A stretch of DNA of 64,000 nucleotides from Aporrectodea caliginosa (Eukaryota > Annelida > Clitellata > Crassiclitellata > Lumbricidae): positions 1,350,001-1,414,000 of the forward strand of contig JACEVL010000469.1 in the NCBI GenBank assembly GCA_020284085.1, in the 5' to 3' direction. The first letter of the stretch is position 1. Every line of letters starts with the position of its first letter. The position numbers and the translations under genes were made by a program. Positions 47,401 to 61,800 of this stretch are shown here, in pieces. The notes beneath the pieces are model-generated. The model was not told where the DNA came from. It was given only the letters and a program-made list of their open reading frames with translations, and did no database searches.

Positions 47401-50383
47401 TCGGTGTAAAAGAGACTGGGTCAACAACTCAGAGGCTAGTTTAAATCTGCAATTTTTTGGCTTCATTGCAATGAAGACTACAAAAGCTATTGCAAATATT
47501 TGACATTGATCCATTTGTGAAAGAGCAATGTAAAGCTAAGTATCATTGGCATACTGATGTAGCATATTGTGAGCCATTTGGAAGTTTTTTGGAGCTGTTG
47601 TGGTTAGCCGTTTTTCTCTGTTTCTCAGAAGTTCTTCCGAAGGCGTCCTGTGAAGGACCTGCTGCCTCGTCAACCGGTTGAGTCCGTGGTCATTGAGCCG
47701 TGGTGGGTCGTCCAGACTGGCTACATTGTTGAGGAAGATATCAAGGTAAGAACAGGGAATTTGAAGAGAAAGGAACAATGCTCACGACCATGCGAAGAAT
47801 GTATCATCTCTGGAGACAATGAATCACAGCTTAATAAGACCTATAATTTTAAACAATCATGTGACTGTCATTGACTTTATAAACTAATGTACAGCACCAT
47901 TTTCTTTGGTCTCGGCTGTGCTACGGTGCAAAATAAATTGTATTATTATTATTATAAATATTATTATAAATATTATTGTTATTGTTATTATTATTAGAGA
48001 ATTCTAGTCTACTTGTAGAATGTCTATAGCATCATTATGACAATTAGGGAATGCAAACCCGAGGTCTTTTTTCGAAACCCGGGTTTCGGGTTTGACCGCC
48101 GTGAAAACCCGGGTAACCCGGGTTTGGACGGGTTAACAAATTTTACATGATAAATATTATTACTGCACTATTTCTTGCGTAAGAACAACGTCGTCGTATG
48201 CAGCTACAAGTCCAACGTTCTCCAACAAGAATTTTGCATAAAAAGAAAACTTTAGGATAATCGCGATATTTTTTATATAAGCAGTGTTTTTCAATAAAAA
48301 ATGTTCCGGAACTGAACGATTCCAGAACAGTTATGGAAGACACTGCAAGGGCTCCGAAGGCCTAAACCTGAGCCTCTAATTTTACAGCATCTTGAATACC
48401 AATAAACACTGAAAACACTTAAATTAAATTAAATTAACTAAATAATTTTTTATTAAAAATTTAAGTAAATAAAATAATTTTTAGCAGCTTGACAAAATTC
48501 ACGGAATGCCGTTCCGGAGCGTTCTGTCTGAAAGAAACATTGCATAGGCCTATAAAATAATTGTCAAATGACAGCTTAATCGTCTACATCCCATTCCAGT
48601 GCCTGCCCATTTGCTTTCAGAAGATAATTTAGTCATCGTTACTCTGCAACCCAATTTGGCAGAGCCAGAACTTACTAAAGTAGATGCTGCTTTGGAGACA
48701 TATCGCTGCCTGTGATTGTGCTTGGACTAAGAGGCCTACCGTCAATGGCTTCGTCAGAACGACAAGGGTCACCAACGTCCTTGTGTTTCAGCAGGTTTAT
48801 CATAATATGCTTGGACCCGAGATGAATAGCCTATGCATATTTCTTGTTGCACCGCTGGCAATTTTTGCTGCGAGTTACATAACTGACATTGAGCCGTCTG
48901 GCCCTCATAATCGTGAAAGAAATTATCTCAAACACCACCCTTTACATTTGACTATTTAGACATTGTTTGGATTTGTGTCTGAAATCACTAAATTCAAATA
49001 AAAACAGTTTACTGCTATTATTTACGAATTCGAAGCTACGACACCGACGTCTCAAAACACTCAACATTAGTCACTGGTCGTGTGAAATGGGAAGCCACAC
49101 TCATACGAAGTCACCAATAAAGATATGGAATGAGCCGATAAATAAGTAGTTAGAAGTTGTATTACGTAAACCCGTTATCAACCACTATTATCGTTATATT
49201 TCCATTACTCTGCAGTTGTGAGTTTCACACCGTGAAGGACGGTGAAAGTTACGATTTTCAAACCCGTCGAACCCGGGTTTCAATCGCGTTCAAACCCGGG
49301 TTTCGGGTTTGGAAAAAGCCGGGTAACCCGGGTTACCCGGGTTCGGGTAACCCGGGTTTGCATTCCCTAATGACAATGCAATCTGTCGGCAGGCAGTCTG
49401 TTCCCATTTTTTTCCATAGATCACCATTCTTTTTATCACCAATCAGTTCTTTGTAGGCCTTGCTTCAGCTGAATATGAATTATCTGTTTACCAAAAGTGG
49501 CACGTGTTTACGTCAGTTATCCTGGCATGTCATAAGCAGCGTTACAGAGAGATTCTTAAAATGTGCAATATACCTGCATTAATAAATACACACATACATA
49601 TATACAATGTATGCATGCATTCATATATACATTCATACATACATATGTGAACACATGCTTTCATGCAAACATACATACCGTACACACATACCTACATGTA
49701 TGTACATGCCTGCATACATACATATGTATATTCAAACATACTTACATACACACATTCATACATACATACATACAAACATACATATGTACATTTGTACATA
49801 TTGCATATTTACATGCACACACTTATATACATATATATTGTACATACATATATACATACATACACACATACATGCCTATACATTGTTGCATGGTTTATAT
49901 TTTCCAGATATGTTCGATTGAGGAGAAAAAAGCCATTGATCGTATCATTGACCGGGGGCCAAACTTGGCCGGTGACATGGACTTTGCCACCCTACACAGT
50001 ATGACATTTCAGCAGTCGTAGATAAATATTACGCCATCTGGTATTGGAAGGAATGAACGAAATTGCATAATGCATTGCTATGAAAATTATGAATGTAGTC
50101 ATGTAAGATGTTAAATGCAGTGTCTGTAAGTACTTCCCACTAGTGCTGATCATTCACGAATGCTTTGTCTGTTTAAGGTTTGTATCGAAAGGGTCTCGTC
50201 TACTTAGATGTACCAATAGGAGATGAAGACTTCATCATCGGTAAGCAGTGGCCATATAGAAGAGAGTTTCATTCGATGATTTTAATCAAACAACTTCTAT
50301 ATTGAAGCGCTAGATATCAAGCGATTGTCGCTTTAAGTAAAGCCAAAGAACTCTACCTTTTGATGAGTCCTATCTTGATTATG

Positions 50384-50421
<38 letters not shown>

Positions 50422-53400
50422 CCTGTCTGCCTGTCTGCCTGTCTGCTTGTTTATCTTTCTGTCTTTCTATCTATCTGTCTTTTTATCTATCTGTTGATAG
50501 TGCAGTTGTTTGGAATTGTATTCCATTAGAGAAGTTTGGTCAATGTCTGATAGGTCAGGAATTTATGAAAATCGCTAAAATCCATTTCCATATAAAAAAC
50601 TATTTAGAAAATATTTTGTGACTTCAATAATGAATTAATTTTTAGGATACAAATGCTGTTCAAAATGTGTCTGAAAATTATGGTCATATAATAAAATGTG
50701 TGTAAGATACAGAAAGTTGTTATATTCTCAAAGTAGTTGAGTTGTAGTTGAGTTATTTCTTGGATTAAACTCTGTTTGAAATACTAGTCAGAATTGTGAA
50801 AATACGTAAATGAATAGTATTATATTGCTTCAATGATTTAGCTAAGTCTGTTTTCATGTAAATTAAACCTATTATGCTTCTAAAAAACTTCAGAGTTTGT
50901 TTGAATAATTAACATTTCTTGAAATGCGATCCATTTTTGCATGATCCCTTTCGTGCTTTGTAGTTCCGCCACTAGAGGGATTCGTTATGAACCGTGTCCT
51001 CGGAGATTATTTTGAGACTCTGCTGTACAAAATCTTTGTCTCCATTGATGAACACACTAGCATTACTGAGGTACTTTCTTTTTCAGCATTCAGAAATGCA
51101 AAACTGCTACAAGGGATCATTGATAACCTCTGTCTCATTAACTTATTATGGTAAATGAGGCATAGTTAATCTTGATCATTTCTATAAGTGCTTGTTGCAT
51201 AGAACTTAAGTAAGTAAGTATATTCTTCATTGACCAATTGCTAATCGCACTTTAGTGTACATACATCTATGTTACAATATGATAGAACACTGTTCAAAGG
51301 CACTAAACAATTGTGCATGAAATACTTGCTCAGGGTCCTTTCACAGTGACTGCACGAGGGTAGTCTCGAACTCGTACTCTTCTCATTCCAGGCCACGCAC
51401 TCTATCCTATCAATTCAGTTTTCTATTACTGACCTGCATAATTTGTTGTTTGCAGTTGGCCAAAGTTCTGGAAATCGATCTTCAGCTTGTCAAAGTATGT
51501 GAAATATACTTAACAATAGATATATGTTTTAGGATTACAATTAATCTGTTTTTGCCCAGTTTTCTGTGCAACTAAGAGTCTATGGAATTGAGTCATAGTA
51601 TTAGCATGTGGTTTCAAACTATGAAATTATGTGGTAAGATATTAATTTATCTGTTACTGGGTCCAAAAAACTAGAATTTAAATTTGTGGTGATTATAGAA
51701 GGGATATTTTGTGGATGATTGATTTGCAAATAATCTGTGTATATAGCATCACCGTCATCATCAGTTCCTGACGCCAGCCATTTGGCAGTGATGGGTACGA
51801 ATGAAGTATGTCCATTGTCCTAAGTCATTTGTCAAGTCCATTTGCTCCCCTTAGTGTCTGTGTATGTATTTGTGTATGTATGGAGTAATGTAATAGAACA
51901 GCTTGCAGTTGCCTTATGGTATGGGCAACTTTACAGCACTTTTGAGCATCTCTATGAAGCCACTACGTAATCTCCAGATACATGTAGGCTTTTTTTCTTG
52001 TTTGAATGGGTTTTTTTGTGTGGATTTTTGCATGCAAACGTAAGAGAATTCTAACAATTATCGGTGTATGTGGGAAGACATATCACCTTTCTGTTACCTT
52101 ACAGATACTGTTGCAGCACTTCACGAAGCCAGAGCTTACTATTCAGATGATTGCACCGTTTTTATTATTTAAAATGTCCTTTTCTGTTTTGTAGAATGCA
52201 GTATCGATGTTTTGTCGACTTGGTTTTGCTAAGAAGAAGGGAACCGATATGAACGGAGAAAATCTTCACGAGTCTTGGAAAAACGTTGAACAGATGAACA
52301 TCATCGCAAAAAAGTAAAACAACGTTTCAACGATGTTTATCGATTATTTCTTGTATATTTATGTAATTTAATAGTATTATATAATTATTATCATCATTTG
52401 TGGTGGCAGTCAACAACGCATCAAGGACGTTGTCAGTGTTGCTACATAATCATTGTGTGAGGGAGGGTTCAAACCTGGGACTTTCTGTGTTACTGGCTTA
52501 GTGCTGAACCAGTTGGTTACTAAGTCACACAACAGTCAGCTACACCTAATCTTCGAATCGGGCATTTCTAAAGAAAACATTCATTCAGAAATGTTAAATC
52601 TGTGTTTGGGAGAGTAAATGTCACTGTTGGTTTTAATGCTGCAACCTTGTTAGCACAATAAGTAAGTAAGTACATTCTTTATTAACCAATTGCTAATCAC
52701 CCTTTATGCCACCCGGCAATGAGATGAGAGGAGTGAGGTGGTTTGCCGTTGTCTTCCTCACAGACAATTGTTGGTGAGCAACTTGTCCAGGGCGCTACGC
52801 AGTGGCTTGAGGTAGATTTGAACCTGCATCCCTCCGGTTACAAAGCAAAGAGCATACCACTACACCACCATGTTCCACTTTAGTGTACAGACATCAAATA
52901 AACACAGATACTTCAGAATGATAGTTTTATCTCTCAATTTCCCTTCTGTGTGTTGAACGCATTTTAACTAGGGCTGGGCATTTAACGCGTTATTAGCGAG
53001 ATTAATGCGTTAATTAATTAACGCGATTAAATTTTTTAACGCAGTTAACGCGATTGTCACTGCGCCCAATTATTTCTAGAAATGCTCTAAAACAATTCTT
53101 GATAAAACCGCTCAGTTTAAACTTTAAATTTTAAAGTAAAAACTAAAAGGTAAAAACAAGTAGTAAAAGCATGTTTGTATTTTGTTTATTGACTGCAAGC
53201 ATTTATATAACGCATATTTAACGTAATTACTCAGGGTCGGTAGAGTAGTTGTACTTGTTATCTATTCTGACATGCGTTAAAAATTAATCGCGTTATTAAA
53301 AATTTTAATCTCGCGATTAATTTCGATTAAAATTTTTAATCGTTGCCCACCCCTAATTTTAACACACCTGTGTTGATCCACAGTTCAATCATAGTTACTG

Positions 53401-56400
53401 TGCATAATGATATAAAAAGAACTTCTATATATATGCCCTTGGATTGTTTTTTTTATTTTTCCCAGGCCGACACAGGACCAGCTGCTAATTGACTGGAGTG
53501 CTACAATTAATGAGGTAGTCTCACCTGTCCAGATGAGCTCACCCGATAGCTGCAGCTTAGAAGGCACAGGTATGCAGATGAAATTACCTGCTCAGGTGTG
53601 CTTGGCTTTATAGCGTGTGTGAATTCAGCAGTATGAGATTAAGAAAAATGAAGCCGCTAGAACCTCATACTCATGGTCCCCTCTGAGGGAAAGGTTAAAA
53701 ACTGTTCGTCTTACTATTCTTCGCATGTACATACATACCTTTTCATGCCATCTATCTCGGTTTTCTTCTCTACTCTGTGTGTATATCGAAATGCCTTTAA
53801 TTAGTTTTAGCCCCTCTGATTAGTTTTCTCTTTGAAGTAGCGGTGGTGTGTAAATTTACAGTTCTGGTGACATGTACAGCGTCTGTCTCTGGCTTTATGT
53901 TTACGACGCAGTAGTCTATATGGTTAGCGTGCAGTATGTAATTGAAATCGGGTGCTCGATAGTGTAGTGGTTAGTGTGCTGGACTGTCAATCAAGAGGTC
54001 CGGGGTTCAGATCACTGTCAGGGCAGAAATTTGGTTTGGGTTTTCTGCTCCACCTGCACCCCTAGCCAAGTCAGCTATAATGAGTACACTGGCGTACAGT
54101 GTCGGTGGGAAGATGAGAGGGCGAGGAGAGGACTGACCACATGCCCTCATATGCCAAGGCTAAGAAAATGAAGTCGCTAACACTTCATTGTCATGGGTGC
54201 TTCTGGGCTAACTTAGGTAGTACTTCTTCTGTATTCGAAAGGTTGTGGATCAGACCAGTTGAAGAGGTTCCATGTAGCGACTATGGGCAAGTTTCTTCTG
54301 CCACATGACTCTGTCACCAAGTAGTGTGTTCTTGAAGTAGCATAAGCTGGAACATAAGTTGCATTTCCTTTGCATCACTGACCTCATGTCCAGTACCTTG
54401 TGAAATTGTAATTGTACTTACAACAATTTCTGTAGCATCGTTGGTTGCAAGCTACTAGGATGCTTTACAAACTGTCTACTCTCAGCGCAAATGCTAATGC
54501 TCGGAGTTACGTGACAAGTACATTTTTAACTGTTTTTTGAAAACAGAAAGGCTTTTGACTTCCTGAATAGGTGCAGGAAGACTGTTCCAGGAACGTGGAC
54601 CAGCGATCCGAAAGATGTGATCCCCCGTTTTAGCTTTAATTTGTTATTCGAATTATTTGTGTTGTTCGTCCACTGCCAAAGAGTGGGAAATGAGTGTCTC
54701 CCCTACAATCCACTAGGGACATGAGCACTCATAGTTTTTACCTCTATAACCCATCTGTCTTGCCTTCTGTCTGCTTGTGTCTCAGTCCATTTGTCCAGGA
54801 ATATTTCTGGGTGTCTTCTTCTGTTCTTTGTGACACAAGGCTGTTTGTGTTTGTGTGTTACTGTAGAGACATCAGGTCTGATAAATTCTGGTCATGCGAA
54901 AAGAATCGCTTTCCTCTTTGACTCCAATCTTACGGCTTTCCTCATGATGGGAAACCTCTCACCGGTCGGTAAAACACCCGTAGCACCCGTTTGTTTAATT
55001 TTCGTTAACAACTTATAAATGAATACTTCTTAACATAAACAGTTGAACTAGAATATCTAATCTAATCTTGCTAAGACTAAATCTTGACTAAATCTTAATA
55101 AGACTAAATCTTGGCTACCACCGGGCTAGCTGAAGGGGCTGCTGTTCTAAATCTAGTCTTACATGAGACAAAAGCTAACTGGTTGCTTGTAGGCAAAACC
55201 GGGATTAGCTTTAAGTAAGGAAGTATATTCTTTATCCACAAATTGCTAATCGCACTTTGATGTACAGACATCTAATAATACACTATGCTGTCATGCAATA
55301 GTATTCTTTAGTTAATTTTAGTTAAGATAAAGCTTGATGTCGTATTCACTGTTTTGCTGAGAAATGCTATGAAAACCATCACTGTACTATCTTGCAATAG
55401 TATTGTTTAGCTAAGCTTAGTTAAGAGTGCTGTTGTATTGACCTGTGGTTTTGTACAACTGGCTATTGTTGATTCTGTGGTTTTAGATGTGTATTAATTA
55501 CTTGCTGTCCAGTCTCTCTGCACATATTGACTAACTCCACATTTGTTTATCTAGCCTAGATGATTATGGTGTATGTTTAATTGTTTATTAATCGTGTATG
55601 TTTATTTAACCTAGATACTTGTTCACCAGAGTGTTGTTTAAGCAGCTGGTTTAATATAGAATGTACTTACTTGCTTACTTCCTTGTGAAGAAAGCATGTT
55701 CTCTTGATACGATGGTTTTGATACATTGTCTGATGAACGAGGTTTTTCTTGTGTAGGGTTTGAAGAGTCATGCGGTGACGATGTTTGAAGTTGGAAAACT
55801 CAACGATGAATCCCTTGACAGTTTCCTGGCTGAGCTGGAAAAGGTTTCTGTCGTTATCCAACAAAATTTTCGTTTAGTTTAAAATGCCTGTGGTGTTTGT
55901 ATAATTGGTTATTGTTTATTATGTGGTTTTTAAATGTGTGCTCATTACTTAACTGTTGTCAACAATATGTATGTATGTATGAAGTCTGTATGAATGTGTG
56001 CATGTATGTAGGTATATATGTGTATATATGTGTGTATGTATGCATGCATTCATGTATGTGGGTATGTTTGTATGTATGCATGTATGTAGGTATGTAAGTA
56101 AGTAAGTAAGTATCAACTTTAATTCGCAGTTGCAGCCCACATTCTGAATTACAAACGACATGTATGTGTTTATGCATGTGTGTATGTATGCATGTAAGTC
56201 TGTATGTACTTATGTCTTTATGCATGTATATCTCTATATATGCATGTGTGCACATGTTGACTGTACTACGGATTGCTTTTGGTGCACTATGGGAAGATGC
56301 CTTGTGCATTAGACACTGGTGCTATAGAAGTGTCTGTTTACTATCAGCCATTATTATTGCATTGCAGGTGGATTCTGTGGCTGAGGGAGAGGCCCAGCGT

Positions 56401-58661
56401 TACTTCGATCATGCGATCCGACTGAGGGATACGATCCGTTTCCTGCGCTATAACAAAGAACTCGTGACCGATCCGGAGTTCTCTGGTACTGGTCACGGAA
56501 TGGACCTTCTGCGCTGCGAGAGTCTCCTCGGACTTGACCCCGGCACGTGTTCAAGAGTGTTGAACAAGAACTATTCGTAGGTTTCGCTGGTTTTGATCGT
56601 TAGGATTTATTTATTGTGCAGTTGAGATTTGATTTTTGATTATTTGTGGCTGAGATTTGTAATGTTTATGGTTTATCTGGCTCAGATAATTACAGTCATA
56701 TTTTAAATGGTTGAAGTTAAGTTTGCCTCTGATTGGTATCTTGAAGGGGCGCTATATAAATTTTCATTGATTGATTTTTTGATTGATTGATTGATTGATG
56801 TAGTTCAGGGGATTGATGTGGCACGATGGCTGATTGGTCAGGGTACTCGGCCTGTAACACAGGGAGTATGGGTTGAAGCTTCCTCCGAGGCGGTAACTGG
56901 TAGAGACCGTGAGCAAGTCCTTCACTCACAGTTGCGAGCTCTGTGTCATCTATATTCTGTCATATGGCCGTGTTTTCACTTCTGAACTTTAGAAGGATTG
57001 ATCAAATACAGTTATAGGCCCATTGTAGAGGTCTATTGTAGGTATACTCTTCATGGAGTTCAGACTTAATATTTGCTATTTACGTGGTTCAGCTCTGCTA
57101 TTTACAGTGTATTCGGTCCAGGATTTTTGAGTTCAAATAACAGTGGGACCAACGGACCATACCAAGCATAAGGGTAACATAAAGAGGTTATGAAGCTATG
57201 AATTCCTATAGAATCCCTCAAAAGATTCTTTAGACCTCTTAAGTAGCTTCCATGCCTCTGATTTGTCCTATCTTGATTTATCTGTATCCCTGCCTGACAA
57301 TTTTTCTTTCTGTCGTTCTTTCTGTCTGTCTTTCTATCTATCTGCTGGTAGTGCCTATGAGAGGCTAGAAAAGGCACTCAATGTTTGGATGCCGGATAAA
57401 ATGTGCCCTCTGTGTCAAGTTCTTTAATTTTTTCAGGCGATGATCCTGAATACCGAAAAATTTAGCCTTTTAAATTGGAGGACCTGCTTTTCATTTTGTC
57501 GATAGCCTTGATGTCTGGAGTTTCAAATGAGCCGATGTTATTGATATGAACCTGGCCTGGTTTGCGAAGGGTGCTTCATTGTTATATCTGTTTGCAAAGG
57601 TTGTCGCTGTCATCGCAGTCTGTTCGACAGGTGGACTTTGTAATAAACACGTCCAAGTGGTTTGTCAAAGCACGTTGAGAGTCATGTTGACATATTACAG
57701 AGATCCTGCTGTTTCTGCTCTTGACCCAATTCTCCACTCCATTGGCCTGATTGTCACGGCTTTGTCGGTCTGTGCGTGTGCCTGCTTGATTGTCTGTTTG
57801 TCTGTCTGTCTGTAATGTATGTCTTCAACTATACCTGTAAATCTGTAAACCTGTAAATTTCCATAGCATAAGATACACTGAATGAGAGCTATTGCTGTAA
57901 ATCTGTAAACCTGTAAATTTTCAGAACACAAGATTTATTGAGTGTAACTACAACTGTAAAGCCGTAAACCCGTATATTTCCAAAACATTAGGTTTTTAGA
58001 ATGGAACTACAACTGTAAATCTGTAAACCTGTAAATTTTCAGAACACAAGGTTTATTGAATGGAACTACAAGTGTAAATCTGTAAACCCGTAAATTTCCA
58101 AAACATTAGGTTTTTAGAAGGAACTAAAACTGTAAACCTGTAAATTTCCAAAACATTAGGTTTATCGAAGAGGAACTACAGCTGTAAATCTGTAGACCTG
58201 TAACTTTCCAAAACAAGATATACTGAAGGGGAACTATTGATGTAAATATGTAAACCTGTACATTTCCAAAACATAAGATATGCTGAAGGGACACCAATCT
58301 AAATGCTCTGAATTAATGGATGAGATATCATCTGTGTTATCAGGTATCATCTGATGATGTTTGTCGTATCATCTTCTGAACCACTTAGAACTGTGTTGTG
58401 TTATTTTAATTTTTACATTACAGTGTGTAAGTGTTGCATTTTCTGTGCTTTCAGTCTTCTTGTTTCCGTTGCACCATTGAGCAACGAAATTCGTCCCGTG
58501 AGTAGCAACGTACCACAGCACATTGGTCCAGCAATTCCAGAGGTACGGCATTTCTACAACTTTCATTCAGAGCATTTATTCATTCATTCATTATGAGCAT
58601 TCATTTATTGTGAGCATTCATTCTGAGTATTCATTCATTCATTGTGAGCATTCATTCATTG

Positions 58662-58721
<60 letters not shown>

Positions 58722-58734
58722 CTGACTGATTGAC

Positions 58735-58817
<83 letters not shown>

Positions 58818-61800
58818 CTGATTGATTGATTGATAATATAATATTGCATGTGAAGATTCTTTACACTTGCAACCGTGTTAAGTTTCTTGTCATTTGTTTT
58901 AGGTGAATTCAGTCTGGTTCAAGCTCTACATTTACCATCTGACTGGAAATGGTCCACTGTCGCTGCTGCTTGTCAAGGGAACCAAGCTACGCCGTCTTCC
59001 ACGAGCATTCCAGGTGGCAATACATACATGTACCTTTTCGAAAAGTATTTTGCCCATCACATGTGTGTATGTATCTATTTGTGTATGGGTAATTAGTTGA
59101 TGCCTTGTGCATTAGACAAGGGCATAATAGAAGTTACTATTACTAATTATTATCTATCTATATATATACATATATGCAGGGGCGCCGCTAGCGTTACGCA
59201 CTTACGCAAGTGCGTACAGTGTGGAAATGTTTAAAGTGGGGAGGAGGCACATCCCCTATCGGAACCGCTCCTCTACCGGGGCGCTCGTTCATGCTATCCT
59301 GCATACTTTCATCCCCGCGTGTCAGTTTTGTGAGATAATTTGTGATCTTACACATTTAGTGTGAGGAAAAAAGAGGAAAAAGCAAACTGGTTTGGAAGGA
59401 AAATTTTCTCGAAATTACGCTCTATTGTGCGTACAAAATTAAAATCCTGGCGGCGCCGCTGCATATATGTGTGTGTAATATATGCTGAATGTGTACACTG
59501 ATGTACACTGCATTGGATTTCCCCTGTTGCTTGTGATGGTAGTAATGTGGTGGCATTTAATCGAGGTAAAATAAATAATCTTTTTTATTCTGCTGATTCA
59601 GGAATATGATCGTCTGCTTGTGACCACCTGGGGTCACGACCCGGCTGTCATTCCAACGTCGAACATCCTTCTCACTCTCAACGACGCACTCTCACACTCG
59701 GCAATCCTTGTTCAGGTACGAATTAAAGTCTGTATATATTCAGAGGATGAGACAACTTTGATATCGTGATGACCCTGGACAGTCTTTTAGTGCACTATTG
59801 TGTTTTCAGCTTTAATATCCTAGATCGTTTTCAGCACCTTTGATAGATTTTTCGAAACTGCTTATTTATTAAATTGTTTATTTAATGCATTGTGTCTTCC
59901 TTTGTCGCCAAACCTTTCTTTTGTGGTGTGTTTGACCTTCTGGATCTTAGCTGAATCATGACTGCTGATCGTTTTTATTAAAAGTTTACTATGAGTTGTT
60001 CACTATCTGTTCACTAGTTGTTCATTAGTTGTTCACCTTGTTCACTAGTTGTTCATTAGTTGTTCACCTTGTTCATTAGCTGTTTAATACTTTGTTCACT
60101 AGTTGTTCACCTTGTTCATTAGCTGTTTAATACTTTGTTCACTAGTTGTTCACCTTGTTCACTAGCTGTTTAATACTTTGTTCACTAGTTGTTCACCTTG
60201 TTCACTAGCTGTTCACTAGTTGTTCACCTTGTTCATTAGCTGTTTAATACTTTGTTCACTAGTTGTTCACCTTGTTCATTAGCTGTTTAATACTTTGTTC
60301 ACTAGTTGTTCACCTTGTTCATTAGCTGTTTAATACTTTGTTCACTAGTTGTTCACCTTGTTCACTAGTTGTTCATTAGTTGTTCACCTTGTTCATTAGC
60401 TGTTTAATACTTTGTTCACTAGTTGTTCACCTTGTTCATTAGCTGTTTAATACTTTGTTCACTAGTTGTTCACCTTGTTCACTAGCTGTTTAATACTTTG
60501 TTCACTAGTTGTTCACCTAGTTCACTAGCTGTTCACTAGTTGTTCACCTTGTTCACTAGCTGTTCACTAGTTGTTCACCTTGTTCAGTAGCTGTTCACTA
60601 GTTGTTCACTAGTTGTTCATCGTGTTAACTAGTTGTTCACCTTGTTCCTTCACTGGACAAGTCATTAGATTAGATTGGATGAAATGCCGTTGATGCTTTT
60701 TTTAGGCTCATGGCTGGGTTCAACACGAAGGCAGAGACGCACACATTCCATTCCCACTGCTGTACGACGACAAACTAGGTGGGCCACACAAGCTATGTCT
60801 CACAATGATCATTAATCTAACAACAATAACATAAATTATAATTGCCACTTGCACTTGTATTACATTACATGATCAGTTGAAAAAAAATTGTTTCTAAGTA
60901 TTCAGTTGGATTAGGTCGATTGACTCTTCTTAGCTTTTGTTTGTTATCGGTTTTATTGATGATGCGCTGCTAATTGCATTATTTAATTCAATTAGCAAGT
61001 AATTAGACTGAAATTAACTTACGTTTGTGTATTTTTTACACTGAAAGTAATGATAATTTGCTTACCATTTCGACTCAAGAAGATGAGCAGTGCCTTAGGC
61101 GAGAGGCAGTCATGGGTATGAAGTGTTAACGACTTCATTTTCTTGGCCTTGGCGTATGAGGAGGTGGCCAGTCCGCTCCCTTGTTATGTGATCTTCCTAT
61201 GGACAGTGTACGGTCAGTGTACGACTGAGTTGGGGGCAGAAATGGAGCCAGAATCATGAAACGAATTTCTGCAAGGCTGGAATTTGAACCCCTAACCTCG
61301 GTTGATAGAGCAACAAACCAACCGCTAGACCAGGCTTGTCCAGCCACAATCCGGCCCGCCGAGTGAGTTCATCCGGCCCGCCAAGCCTTTAAAAATATTG
61401 ATTTTTTGTCTGTATAAAATTGGGACTTGCATACTACATTTCTAATTGCCCCGGTACTGAAAATTTCCTATAATTCTTTGCTTCACAAGACACACGAAGT
61501 TTTAATGCTAGCTCTGTGTTGCAATACTTAATGTTGTTTTCTGCCTCAAATAACCATGGCGGAGTCAATAGGTGCAAGCAAAAAGCAAAAATTGATTCCG
61601 AATGTAGAGTTTAAAAAAATTGTAGACTGAGGAATATTTCGTCATTGAGCATTCTGAGGGTGTTTTTTGCTTAATCTGTCAAGAAAGAATAGCAGTGAAC
61701 AAGGTATAATAGGCCTACTACTAAGAGGCTTTTCCAAATTTGTCCTATCCTGCACTTAGGTATATTGCACTCTTTGGCAGTACATGTTGTTGTGAACAGT

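Noticed and set aside
48684..48959. 91-codon frame inside the CCCGGG-ended element as a gene
   Set aside because: No recognisable domain and located in a non-autonomous transposon within an intron.
53952..54024. Functional tRNA-Asp gene
   Set aside because: Acceptor and T arms contain mismatches and the sequence continues into a repeated SINE body.
54965..54972. Alternative exon 12 donor (GTAAAA) in FAM91A1
   Set aside because: It would give phase 1, while exon 13 requires phase 0 to keep [15 protein letters not shown].
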